DNA from: Aerococcus viridans
GTDB taxonomy: Bacteria; Bacillota; Bacilli; Lactobacillales; Aerococcaceae
NCBI RefSeq assembly: GCF_002871935.1
Contig: NZ_PNHQ01000011.1
Span: 5,705-69,704, forward strand
Reading direction: 5' to 3'
Length of the DNA: 64,000 nucleotides
Shown here: positions 48,611-58,680 of the stretch, piece by piece
How the letters are laid out: each line of letters begins with the position of its first letter
How positions within the stretch are numbered: the stretch's first letter is position 1
The notes under the pieces: model-generated
What the model saw: only the letters and a program-made list of their open reading frames with translations
What the model was told of the DNA's origin: nothing
Databases searched by the model: none
Made by a program: the position numbers and the translations under genes

Positions 48611-48791
48611 TAACGTATGAGGAATCTAATCGTTAACGCCTATATTAGACTTCAGGCATATGCTATAATTTAAGAGAATAAATGATTGATGATAAAATCG
48701 TTTAAAGCAAGTGCATAGCTATATGCGCCCAATAAATTTGTAAGCTATACGAAAATAAATGCCTAGGTAAATGAAAAAAAGGAGTAATCTA

Positions 48792-49124
48792 ATGCTAAAA
48801 CGTGCTATTTTTCATGTACATGAGATGAAAGAATGGGAGAATATCTTACCAACTATTCAAAATGCGCTAAATGATGTGGAAGATTTACAAGTAATCGTCC
48901 TGGCTAATGGTCGTGCTGTTCGAATTGCTTTGCGTGAAGCGCATTATCAAGACTTAGAAAAACTCGTGAAACAAGGTGTGACGATTGAGTTATGCCAACA
49001 TGCACTACAAGCTCAAGGAATTGATCTAGAAATGCTGAATAATCACTTATTTACCCCGGTTACATCAGGTATTGCCGAATTAATTAACCGTCAACATGAT
49101 GGTTATGCCTATATTCGTGCTTAA
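48792..49124 (+). CDS. DsrE/DsrF-like small protein
   Basis: 110 residues from ATG 48792 (AAAAGGAG site). The fold pattern is DsrE-like: KRAIFHVHEMKEWENILPTI, DLQVIVLANGRAVRIAL, and a conserved Cys in VTIELCQHALQAQGID. Soluble and cytosolic. Some relatives move sulfur on such a Cys; here the role is unknown. It stands between mnmG and rsmG, in a neighbourhood of tRNA and rRNA modification genes. Confidence 0.7.
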   Translation: MLKRAIFHVHEMKEWENILPTIQNALNDVEDLQVIVLANGRAVRIALREAHYQDLEKLVKQGVTIELCQHALQAQGIDLEMLNNHLFTPVTSGIAELINRQHDGYAYIRA

Positions 49125-49182
49125 TGAATGAGCAGCTTATTTTATCGGACCATCTAGAATTCAATATAGAAAGTAGACAATC

Positions 49183-49899
49183 ATGAATCCAGAATTATTT
49201 AAAAGTAGTTTAGCGGATGCAGGTATCCACTTAAATGACCAACAAATGACACAATTCAACCGTTATTTCGAATTATTGGTTGAATGGAATGAAAAAATGA
49301 ATTTGACAGCCATTACAGAACTAGAAGAAGTGTATTTGAAACATTTCTATGATTCACTGACTGTTGCTATGCACGTTGAAATGGCTGATCAAGCGTACCG
49401 TTTAGTAGACGTCGGTTCAGGCGCTGGGTTCCCCAGTATTCCACTAAAAATTGCCTTACCAAACTTAGAAGTCACGATTGTTGACTCATTGAATAAACGC
49501 ATCAATTTTATCAATGAAGTGATCAATGCGTTAGGTTTAGAAGGCGTTCATGCTTATCATGATAGAGCCGAAACTTTTGGTCAAAACCCACAATTCCGTG
49601 GTCAATTTGATTTTGCAACTGCTAGAGCGGTGGCTAGATTAAACTTATTAGCAGAATTTTGTTTACCCCTAGTGAAAAAAAATGGTCAATTCTTAGCCAT
49701 GAAAGCGCAACAATCTGATGATGAAATTGAAGAAGCAAAACATGCCATTGCTGTCCTAGGAGGTAAATTTGCTGAAGATATTCAATTTGATTTACCAGCT
49801 GAAGCTGGAGAGCGTCATATTTTACGGATTGAAAAACCTAAAGAAACACCAAAAAAATATCCACGTAAACCAGGGAAACCAGCGAAAAGTCCGCTATAA
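49183..49899 (+). CDS. rsmG: 16S rRNA m7G527 methyltransferase RsmG
   Basis: 238 residues. [20 protein letters not shown] at the start, SAM motif [19 protein letters not shown], then [10 protein letters not shown] and [12 protein letters not shown]. Methylates G527 of 16S rRNA; loss gives low-level streptomycin resistance in relatives. The C-terminus is extended by a basic Pro/Lys tail ([16 protein letters not shown]). Precedes parA-parB as in many Firmicutes. Confidence 0.97.
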   Translation: MNPELFKSSLADAGIHLNDQQMTQFNRYFELLVEWNEKMNLTAITELEEVYLKHFYDSLTVAMHVEMADQAYRLVDVGSGAGFPSIPLKIALPNLEVTIVDSLNKRINFINEVINALGLEGVHAYHDRAETFGQNPQFRGQFDFATARAVARLNLLAEFCLPLVKKNGQFLAMKAQQSDDEIEEAKHAIAVLGGKFAEDIQFDLPAEAGERHILRIEKPKETPKKYPRKPGKPAKSPL

Positions 49900-50040
49900 G
49901 TAAGGGATTAAAAGTATTTTACTTGATAATGGAATTCCTTGAACAATCTAGACGCTTTTTTGGTACAATGGTAAAGAATAAATGACATGACAAGCATAAT
50001 ATTGCGAAAAATAGTCTAAAAACTATTTTGAATGAATGCG

Positions 50041-50071
50041 AAGGAACGGAAACGCATTCCGTTCCTTTTTT
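50041..50071 (+). terminator. Terminator-like hairpin between rsmG and parA
   Basis: AAGGAACGGA pairs with TCCGTTCCTT and runs into TTTTT. An alternative stem (50034-50040 with 50053-50059) would exclude it. Confidence 0.75.
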
Positions 50072-50107
50072 ATTAAAATCAATGGATATAACGCAGGGGG
50101 TTAGAAA

Positions 50108-50884
50108 ATGGGTAAAGTAATCGCAGTCGCCAATCAAAAAGGTGGTGTCGGGAAGACAACAACAACTGTCAACTTAGCATCCGCACTTGCCTACCAAGGT
50201 AAGAAAATTTTATTAATTGATAGTGATGCGCAAGGAAATGCTACTAGCGGACTAGGCATTGCTAAGGGTTCTGTTGAAAACAGTATCTATGACGTGTTGA
50301 TTAACGAAGTTGCGATTAAAGATGCTGTAGTATCATCTTCACGTGAAAACTTATCTGTTGTACCGGCAACGATTTCCTTAGCTGGGGCTGAGGTTGAACT
50401 TACCAGTATCTCTCACCGTGAGCAAAAGATGAAAGCAGCGATTCAACCGATTCGAAATGACTATGACTACATTTTTATCGATTGTCCACCATCACTAGGA
50501 CATTTAACGATTAATGCCTTTACCAGTGCAGATTCAGTATTGATTCCTGTACAAAGTGAATACTATGCCTTAGAAGGGTTAAGTCAGTTGCTAAATACTA
50601 TCCAACTAGTGCAAAAACACTTTAATGCAGGGTTAAAAATTGAAGGTGTTTTAATGACAATGTATGATGCAAGAACAAACTTATCGAATGAAGTCGTAGA
50701 AGAAGTTCGGAAGTACTTTGGTCAAGCAGTATATACGACCTTAATTCCAAGAAATGTGCGTTTGTCTGAAGCACCATCATATGGACAATCTATTATTGAC
50801 TACGATATTCGTTCTCGCGGCGCTGAAGTGTATCTAGAATTGGCAAAGGAAGTGCTAGAAAATAATGGGCAAACAAACAAATAA
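50108..50884 (+). CDS. parA: Chromosome partitioning ATPase ParA (Soj)
   Basis: 258 residues with the deviant Walker A NQKGGVGKTTTTVNLASAL, Walker A' DSDAQGNATSGLG and FIDCPPSLG. No N-terminal DNA-binding domain, so the chromosomal Soj type. Works with ParB and regulates DnaA in relatives. Its 3' end overlaps parB by 20 bp. AGGGGGTTAG precedes ATG 50108. Confidence 0.97.
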   Translation: MGKVIAVANQKGGVGKTTTTVNLASALAYQGKKILLIDSDAQGNATSGLGIAKGSVENSIYDVLINEVAIKDAVVSSSRENLSVVPATISLAGAEVELTSISHREQKMKAAIQPIRNDYDYIFIDCPPSLGHLTINAFTSADSVLIPVQSEYYALEGLSQLLNTIQLVQKHFNAGLKIEGVLMTMYDARTNLSNEVVEEVRKYFGQAVYTTLIPRNVRLSEAPSYGQSIIDYDIRSRGAEVYLELAKEVLENNGQTNK

Positions 50885-51842
50885 ACATAATAGGGGACTT
50901 GGCCGTGGAATTGATGCATTCTTCGGCAACGATGCCCTTTTTACCCAAGATGAGACAGATCAACAACAAGTAAAAGATTCACAAGAAGCCACTAAAGAAG
51001 AAATTAGTGAGGGGACTGTTGAAGCCAACACTACTGATAAAATGGTACAAGAAATCAACGTAGACGATATTCGACCAAACCCTTATCAACCGCGTCACCA
51101 ATTTGATGAAGATGCGTTAAATGATTTAGCAAAATCTATTCAAGAGCAAGGCATTTTCCAACCAATTACCTTACGACAGTCAGCGGTAAAAGGTTATGAA
51201 ATAATCGCTGGTGAACGTCGTTTTCGTGCGAGTAAAATTGCTGGTTTAACAAAGATTCCAGCTATTGTACGTGAGTTTTCTGATGAGCAAATGATTGAAG
51301 CATCTATTATTGAAAACTTACAACGGGAAGATTTAACAGCCTTAGAAGAGGCAATGGCTTATCAACAACTGATTGATGTCTTAGCGATTACACAAGATGA
51401 AGCTGCTAAGCGTTTAGGGAAATCAAGAACCTATATCACTAACCACTTACGTCTTCTTGGTTTAAGTGATGATATTAAAGCATTAGTACAGTCAGGCGCT
51501 TTATCAGCCGGACAAGCTCGGACAATTTTAGGTTTGAAATCGAAAAAAGATCAGTCAAGTCTAGCTAAGAAAGTTGTTGCAGAAGGGATTACTGTCCGTC
51601 AGCTAGAGAAAATAGTTCAAGCTTTAAATGAACCAGCTGATAAGGATATTAAAAAAGACCATACGAAGAAAGAAGTTGTCCCACCTTATATCCGTGAAAG
51701 TGAAGATCGGTTAATGGATAAATTTGGTACTAACGTCCAAATTAATAGTCGTGGTAAACGCGGTAAAATTGAAATTGAATACCTTTCTGAAGATGATTTA
51801 ACCCGTATTCTAGATATTTTAGATATTAAATTTGAAGATTAG
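50865..51842 (+). CDS. parB: Chromosome partitioning protein ParB (Spo0J)
   Basis: 325 residues. Starts NKHNRGLGRGIDAFFGND, then an acidic insert, the conserved VDDIRPNPYQPRHQFDEDAL, the CTP-binding GERRFRASKIAG and ENLQREDLTALEEA, and the helix-turn-helix AKRLGKSRTYITNHLRLLGL. Binds parS, slides as a clamp and loads SMC. The cognate parS sites are at 19.9-21.6 kb in this window. Confidence 0.97.
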   Translation: MGKQTNKHNRGLGRGIDAFFGNDALFTQDETDQQQVKDSQEATKEEISEGTVEANTTDKMVQEINVDDIRPNPYQPRHQFDEDALNDLAKSIQEQGIFQPITLRQSAVKGYEIIAGERRFRASKIAGLTKIPAIVREFSDEQMIEASIIENLQREDLTALEEAMAYQQLIDVLAITQDEAAKRLGKSRTYITNHLRLLGLSDDIKALVQSGALSAGQARTILGLKSKKDQSSLAKKVVAEGITVRQLEKIVQALNEPADKDIKKDHTKKEVVPPYIRESEDRLMDKFGTNVQINSRGKRGKIEIEYLSEDDLTRILDILDIKFED

Positions 51843-51853
51843 AGGTGTGTGTC

Positions 51854-52054
51854 TTGGGAGAAAAAGAATATGGCATGCATGATATCGTGCAAATGAAAAA
51901 ACAGCATCCATGTGGTGAAAATGCTTGGAAAATTATTCGTTTAGGTGCGGATATCCGCATTAAATGTCAAGGATGTGGCCAATCCGTCATGATGGCACGT
52001 CGTGAATTTGAAAAGAAAATGAAAAAAGTGATTGAATCAGCAAATCCTAACTAA
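51854..52054 (+). CDS. DUF951 family protein
   Basis: About 66 residues from TTG 51854 (AGAGGTG site); GTG 51845 and ATG 51872 are alternatives. Pattern: HDIVQMKKQHPCGENAWKII, then IRIKCQGCGQSVMMARREFE, with Cys residues that could hold zinc. Always near parB and ychF in this group. Function unknown. Confidence 0.85.
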   Translation: MGEKEYGMHDIVQMKKQHPCGENAWKIIRLGADIRIKCQGCGQSVMMARREFEKKMKKVIESANPN

Positions 52055-52125
52055 GGTGATCACATCTTAGTTATTTGTCTGCATGAATTAAAAAATACCC
52101 TGAATAAAGAAAGTAGCGTGAAGAA

Positions 52126-53220
52126 ATGGCCTTAACTGCCGGAATTGTTGGATTACCAAACGTTGGAAAATCAACCTTATTTAATGCAATTACAAAATCT
52201 CAAGTGGAAGCTGCAAACTATCCCTTTGCAACAATCGACCCTAATGTTGGAGTTGTTGAAGTACCAGATAGTCGTTTACAAACACTAACAGAATATTATG
52301 TGCCTAAGAAAACAGTCCCAACAACCTTTGAATTTACAGATATTGCTGGAATTGTTAAAGGTGCAAGTAAAGGTGAAGGGTTAGGCAATAAATTCCTAGC
52401 GAACATTCGTGAAGTGGATGCAATTATCCATGTAGTTCGTTGTTTTGAAGATGGAAACATTACACATGTTTCTGGGAAAGTAGATCCAGCTGACGATATT
52501 GAAACTATCAACCTAGAGCTTATTTTATCTGATTTAGAAACAGTAAATAAACGCTATGAAAAAGCGGTTAAAATGGCTAAATCTAAAGATCACGACGCGG
52601 TTGTTGAAGCAAATGCGCTAGCTAAAGTAAAAGAAGTATTAGAAGCTGGAAAATCAGCTCGTACAATTTCTTTCACTGAAGAAGAACAACCATTTATAGA
52701 CCGTATGTTCTTACTCACAACAAAACCAATTTTATACGTAGCAAATGTAAATGAAGATGATGCAGCAACTGGTAATGACTATGTTGAAATTGTACGTGGT
52801 ATTGCGAGTGAAGAAGATGCGGAAGTAGTTATCGTATCTGCACAAATCGAAGAAGAGTTAGCCTCACTTGATGATGAAGACCGCGAAATGTTTATGGAAG
52901 ACTTAGGCATGGAAGAATCAGGTTTAGACCGTCTTATTCAACGTGCTTATAGCTTATTAGGTCTTGAAACTTACTTTACTGCGGGCGTTCAAGAAGTACG
53001 CGCATGGACTTTTAAAAAAGGGATGAAAGCACCACAAGCAGCAGGTGTTATTCACTCAGATTTTGAAAAAGGTTTTATTCGCGCAGAAACTTTATCTTAC
53101 GAAGATTTACTCACATACGGTAGTGAAAAAGCGGCAAAAGAAGCTGGGCGCTACCGGTCTGAAGGTAAGGATTATGTCGTACAAGACGGTGATATCCTAC
53201 TATTTAGATTTAACGTTTAA
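52126..53220 (+). CDS. ychF: Redox-regulated ATPase YchF (Obg family)
   Basis: 364 residues. GIVGLPNVGKSTLFNAITKS, the YchF G4 change to ANVNEDD (ATP over GTP), and the C-terminal TGS domain with VIHSDFEKGFIRAETLSYED. Ribosome-associated, implicated in stress response. DUF951 lies 71 bp upstream, DUF1129 follows 32 bp later. Confidence 0.97.
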   Translation: MALTAGIVGLPNVGKSTLFNAITKSQVEAANYPFATIDPNVGVVEVPDSRLQTLTEYYVPKKTVPTTFEFTDIAGIVKGASKGEGLGNKFLANIREVDAIIHVVRCFEDGNITHVSGKVDPADDIETINLELILSDLETVNKRYEKAVKMAKSKDHDAVVEANALAKVKEVLEAGKSARTISFTEEEQPFIDRMFLLTTKPILYVANVNEDDAATGNDYVEIVRGIASEEDAEVVIVSAQIEEELASLDDEDREMFMEDLGMEESGLDRLIQRAYSLLGLETYFTAGVQEVRAWTFKKGMKAPQAAGVIHSDFEKGFIRAETLSYEDLLTYGSEKAAKEAGRYRSEGKDYVVQDGDILLFRFNV

Positions 53221-53252
53221 TATCATTCAGATAAAAGGAGATTTGACCAATC

Positions 53253-53999
53253 ATGGCATTAGGAAATGAGAAAAAATCAAGAGCCGATATTCAAGCTGAA
53301 CGCGAAGCGGAAGTAAAAGCAGCTCGCCAACGTATCAAGGATGAACGTGAAGGTCTTTATACAAGTTTAACCAAACGTAACCAAGAGTTTATGATTAAAT
53401 TCATGAATGAAATCAAGGCTTTAGGTTATGATGGTGATCTTGATTTAAAAGAAAATCAAATGCTACACACCCTTCTAACAGAGCAAGACAAAGGCGTAAC
53501 TGCTAAACAATTATACGGTACACCAACAACTTACGCCCAAGAACTACATAAAAACCCTAATGAGACGAATGGATCATCACAAGTAGGTGATAGCCCATTT
53601 TGGCACTATTGGGTTGAAGGCGGTTTATTGATTGGTGGTGTATTTGCTGGTATTTCAGGGTTAACCCTATTAATTGGTTCTGAAAATACGAGCTCAGGCC
53701 CAGCTGGTTTATTCACACTCATCTTGAACTTTATTATTGGAGGATTAGCGATGGCTGTGTTGACGACCAACCAACCTGATATGTCTAAACCAAAGAAAGA
53801 ACGTGGCACTATGCGCTACATCTTGATTTCAGTAGCTGTTCTATTAGCTTGGATCCTACTCATTTCTTTAACAGAATTCTTGCCAACAGGTATCAATCCA
53901 AAATTACCGCTATTCGCTTATCTAGCACTAGCTGCCCTTGGTTTAGTTGGCAGATGGTGGTTTAAACGCGAATTTAACGTCCAAAATACCCTATTCTAA
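53253..53999 (+). CDS. DUF1129 family membrane protein
   Basis: 248 residues. A charged N-terminal helix (about residues 5-40), a DUF1129-type soluble part (LTKRNQEFMIKFMNEIKALG; GVTAKQLYGTPTTYAQEL) and four membrane helices at about 120-145, 152-170, 188-208 and 217-236. Usually follows ychF in Lactobacillales. AAAGGAG precedes ATG 53253. Function unknown. Confidence 0.85.
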   Translation: MALGNEKKSRADIQAEREAEVKAARQRIKDEREGLYTSLTKRNQEFMIKFMNEIKALGYDGDLDLKENQMLHTLLTEQDKGVTAKQLYGTPTTYAQELHKNPNETNGSSQVGDSPFWHYWVEGGLLIGGVFAGISGLTLLIGSENTSSGPAGLFTLILNFIIGGLAMAVLTTNQPDMSKPKKERGTMRYILISVAVLLAWILLISLTEFLPTGINPKLPLFAYLALAALGLVGRWWFKREFNVQNTLF

Positions 54000-54006
54000 G
54001 CCGATC

Positions 54007-54037
54007 AGTCTGTCAGTAAAGCTGGCAGACTTTTTTT
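54007..54037 (+). terminator. Terminator after the DUF1129 gene
   Basis: AGTCTGTCAG pairs with CTGGCAGACT (one G-U), followed by T7. Confidence 0.85.
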
Positions 54038-54133
54038 AGGCACATAAACCCACTGATCGAGTTGATATTTTTGGCATCATGTAAAATCTTCGTTAAGATA
54101 AGGGTATTAAATATACAAAGGACGTGTAATAAA

Positions 54134-55219
54134 ATGGATGCAACAAATATTGATTTTTCAACTGTTTCAGATGAACTAGGCTTTCGTTACGGCAAAGCAG
54201 ATGCGCCGGTAAAATTATATGCTTACTTAAACGTAGAGTGTCCTTTTTCCCGGAAATTCGAACAACAAAACACAGCTATTATTCAAGAATTTGTTGAAGC
54301 AGGTAAGGTGCAGTATATTGTTAAGCCGGTTGATCGTCCAACCGGTCACTTGCGTAAAGGGAATGTGATGCATAGTTATTTGACTTATGATGATCCAGAA
54401 AACGCCTTTAAGCAGTTAACAGAGATGTTTAAAACGCGTCAAGAGTGGACAGCATTAGATGAAGCGGGCGTGGCTGAATATGCTGAAAATCAATTAGGTT
54501 ACCGTAAACAAGACCATGATGATATCCAAGAAGCGATTAAAGCAGAAGCTGCAGAAGTAGGCGCAAAAACTGTGCCAACAGCCTATGTATTTGGTCAAGT
54601 ATTTGATGAACATGAAGACAATAATACTATTCGTGACTGGTTTAATGCAGCATATCAAACGGCAACTCAGACAGCAGTATTTGATTTTGCTACCGATAAA
54701 TTAGACTTAGATAATGTTACAGATAAACGTGCTATCAAATACGGTCAAGACGACGCACCAATTAAAGTGACAGAGTACTTAAATTTCCGTTGCCAAGGAT
54801 CTAAGAATTTTGAAGATAAGATGTCTGAAAAATTAGAAGCTCTAGCAGATGAAGGGAAAATTCAACGGATCATTAAACATGTAGATATCGATAAAGCAGG
54901 ATTGTCAAAAGGGGAAGTCATCAACCGTTTTGTAGATTACAGTGACCAAGAAAAAGCCTATAAACAATTTAAGGAAATATTCGCTCGCCATGGAGAATGG
55001 AAAACCACTGATTTTAGAGGTATCGTAGATTATGCTATTGAAACCTTATCGTATCAATACCAAGGCAACCGACTACAAAATGATATTGTAAAAGCAGAAT
55101 TTGAAGCAATTGGTGGTACAGCAACCCCAACAATTGTCGTAAACAGTGAAAAAGCGTTTGTAGGTCCAACAGCAAGTGAGGACTTGGCAGCTTATTTAGA
55201 TGAGAAAATCGCTCAGTAA
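54134..55219 (+). CDS. Double DsbA-like thioredoxin-fold protein with CxxS sites
   Basis: 361 residues from ATG 54134 (AAAGGACG site). Two homologous halves of about 180 residues. Half 1: GKADAPVKLYAYLNVECPFS with Cys-Pro-Phe-Ser, then a cis-Pro motif KTVPTAYVFGQ. Half 2: YGQDDAPIKVTEYLNFRCQG, Cys-Gln-Gly-Ser, with TATPTIVVNSE. Both lack the second Cys of the normal CxxC. No signal peptide or lipobox, so it should act in the cytoplasm, unlike DsbA. A related single-domain gene follows 24 bp later. Likely a monothiol binding or redox role; partner unknown. Confidence 0.8.
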   Translation: MDATNIDFSTVSDELGFRYGKADAPVKLYAYLNVECPFSRKFEQQNTAIIQEFVEAGKVQYIVKPVDRPTGHLRKGNVMHSYLTYDDPENAFKQLTEMFKTRQEWTALDEAGVAEYAENQLGYRKQDHDDIQEAIKAEAAEVGAKTVPTAYVFGQVFDEHEDNNTIRDWFNAAYQTATQTAVFDFATDKLDLDNVTDKRAIKYGQDDAPIKVTEYLNFRCQGSKNFEDKMSEKLEALADEGKIQRIIKHVDIDKAGLSKGEVINRFVDYSDQEKAYKQFKEIFARHGEWKTTDFRGIVDYAIETLSYQYQGNRLQNDIVKAEFEAIGGTATPTIVVNSEKAFVGPTASEDLAAYLDEKIAQ

Positions 55220-55243
55220 ATAGATGATCAAAGGAGAAAGTAT

Positions 55244-55756
55244 ATGGCCTTTCAAACAGATAAAATTACCTATCAAGATGCTATTAAATTGGGTAAGGAT
55301 ACAGCTAGGGTAAAAATTGTTGAATATTATAACTTAGCATGTCCTGATGCCTTAAATTATCAAGAACAATTTGCTTTTTTCTTGGATCCTTTGGTACAAA
55401 CGGGACAGGTACAACGTATATTAAAGCACTATAATAAAACTAGTCCTCGCTTACAAAAAGGGAATGTTGTCCATGATTATATTAACTATGCAGAACAAGA
55501 AAATGCTTATTCGATGGTGGACCAATATATGCGGTCACAAAATGACTGGGCCCAATTAGATTTGGATAAAATTGAAGCTTATCTAGTACAGCAAGGACTA
55601 ATAAAACAAGATAATAGTGAACTTGCTGCACGCGTGTTTGAAGAAGCTCAAGCAGTAGGAGTGGGTGCTGTTCCAACAATATTTGTTGGTGATCAAGCTT
55701 TTGTTGAAACAGTAGATCCAACGTTATTTAAGCGAGCGATTATGGAGCGAATTTAA
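55244..55756 (+). CDS. DsbA-like thioredoxin-fold protein with a CxxA site
   Basis: 170 residues, homologous to each half of the preceding protein: GKDTARVKIVEYYNLACPDA with Cys-Pro-Asp-Ala, then LQKGNVVHDYINYAEQENAY and the cis-Pro region GAVPTIFVGDQAF. Again one Cys only and no signal peptide. AAAGGAG precedes ATG 55244. Probably co-transcribed with the double-domain gene. It may be a third copy that came from the same duplication. Confidence 0.8.
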   Translation: MAFQTDKITYQDAIKLGKDTARVKIVEYYNLACPDALNYQEQFAFFLDPLVQTGQVQRILKHYNKTSPRLQKGNVVHDYINYAEQENAYSMVDQYMRSQNDWAQLDLDKIEAYLVQQGLIKQDNSELAARVFEEAQAVGVGAVPTIFVGDQAFVETVDPTLFKRAIMERI

Positions 55757-55799
55757 CCTAAGGTCTATTGGATAAAAAGCATATGAATAAATAATTTTG

Positions 55800-55975
55800 G
55801 AGGATGGGACAAAAAATATCTCAGCCTCTCTTTGCTATATAAAAATGTTTATCATCGAGTTTCAAAAGTCAGTATTGTCCGATATTTCCCAAAATATGCC
55901 AATAATAACTCGTTATTGTTCGACTTTGGGTCCAGTGCGTCTATTCTAAATGACTTTTATCTCATCTGCTTTTTT
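55800..55975 (+). repeat. Interspersed repeat, copy C
   Basis: Runs from GGAGGATGGGACAAAAAATA (with ATCTCAGCCTC) to ATGACTTTTATCTCATCT. Same layout as copy A, including the AATAACTCGTTATT hairpin that copy B lacks. It follows the DsbA-like genes and may end their transcript. Confidence 0.75.
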
Positions 55976-56015
55976 ATCATTTACTTTAAAAATAAACCAG
56001 GTTATAGAAAGTCTA

Positions 56016-56100
56016 TTTACGAACGTTAACGATGGATGCAATAAATTGTAATCAAATATGCCGGGGTTAATTTGATTAAAAACGAACGATATATTTAATA
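56016..56100 (+). promoter_or_regulatory. Two PurBox-like words and promoter region of guaB
   Basis: TTTACGAACGTTA (56016-56028) and AAAAACGAACGATA (56078-56091) resemble PurR boxes; the second lies between a possible -35 TTGATT (56072) and a weak -10 TTAATA. Confidence 0.4.
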
Positions 56101-56202
56101 AATAAAAAATAATACATTTATTTACGAAATATAATGGGTTGACCTTATTGGTTAATGGTGGTAGGATAGTAAAAATCAATTTTACAAAGAAAAGGGGAAT
56201 GA

Positions 56203-57693
<1,491 letters not shown>

Positions 57694-57716
57694 TCAGTTT
57701 ACGACAATAGTATCGA

Positions 57717-57755
57717 AGAGCAAGTGGGTCAGAAAGACTGTGCTTGCTCTTTTTC
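57717..57755 (+). terminator. Terminator after guaB
   Basis: AGAGCAAG pairs with CTTGCTCT, then TTTTT. Confidence 0.8.
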
Positions 57756-57901
57756 TATAAAAAAGATGAGAGGGAGTAGATAAAGTTTGTGAAATCAAGT
57801 CTTAAGGCATTCTTAACTACTTTTGAATAGAAATATAGGACTTATATGGCTAGGGTTTGTTAAAATAAGGTAGAGAAACTATAGCGTTCGGAGGATGACC
57901 T

Positions 57902-58585
57902 ATGAAAATTTTAATCACTGATGACGATAAGGAAATCGTTGAACTATTAACTATTTATGCGACAAATGAAGATTATGAGGTAGTCCAAGCTTTTGATGGA
58001 GATGAAGCATTGAAGAAAATTGTTGAAAATCCTGATATTGCGATGATGGTATTGGATATTATGATGCCTGGAAAAGACGGGATTACAGTAATTAAAGAGT
58101 TACGCAAACGTGACGTAGATATGCCTATCCTATTATTATCGGCTAAATCATCTGATATGGATAAAATTTCTGGTTTAACAACAGGTGCAGATGACTATGT
58201 GACAAAACCATTCAACCCATTAGAAGTCATGGCGCGTATTAAGTCATTATTACGCCGTGCTAGTGCCGGTGGTGATGATTCTGCCACTATTGAGGTTGGC
58301 CCACTTGTGATTAACAAAAATTCTCATGAAGTAACCACTACAGATGGCCAACAAATTCAATTAACTGCATTAGAGTTTGGTATATTATACTTACTAGCAA
58401 GTAATCCTAATAATGTATTTTCAGCGGATGAGATTTTTGAACGTGTATGGCAGCAAGAATCTGTTGTATCAGCTAAGACTGTAATGGTCCATGTGAGTCA
58501 CTTACGTGATAAAATTGGTGAAGCAACCGGTGGCGATAAAGTGATCTCAACTGTTTGGGGCGTTGGTTATAAGATTACAGCTTAA
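57902..58585 (+). CDS. OmpR/PhoB-family response regulator
   Basis: 227 residues. Receiver domain ILITDDDKEIVELL with the phospho-acceptor Asp in MVLDIMMPGKDG and the Lys in TKPFNPLEV; winged-helix C-terminal domain with ALEFGILYLLASNPNNVFSA and SHLRDKIGE. Closest by pattern to VanR-like regulators. GGAGGATGACC precedes ATG 57902. Sensor kinase follows after a hairpin; then a cell-wall carboxypeptidase gene, a likely target or partner. Confidence 0.93.
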   Translation: MKILITDDDKEIVELLTIYATNEDYEVVQAFDGDEALKKIVENPDIAMMVLDIMMPGKDGITVIKELRKRDVDMPILLLSAKSSDMDKISGLTTGADDYVTKPFNPLEVMARIKSLLRRASAGGDDSATIEVGPLVINKNSHEVTTTDGQQIQLTALEFGILYLLASNPNNVFSADEIFERVWQQESVVSAKTVMVHVSHLRDKIGEATGGDKVISTVWGVGYKITA

Positions 58586-58600
58586 AAGCTTTTTTGGAAA

Positions 58601-58638
58601 AGGGGTGAAGGCATTTGCTAGCACCCCTAGTCTTTTTT
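58601..58638 (+). terminator. Hairpin between regulator and kinase genes
   Basis: AGGGGTG pairs with CACCCCT, followed by AGTC and T6. Probably lowers kinase and dacA expression relative to the regulator, or ends a regulator-only transcript. Confidence 0.65.
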
Positions 58639-58680
58639 ATGTTAGTTGCTTAGATGAGTAGTAGTGATAGAGGTGAGCTC

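Noticed and set aside
51845-52054. Longer start (GTG 51845) of the DUF951 gene
   Set aside because: It lies inside the AGAGGTG ribosome site; TTG 51854 fits better.
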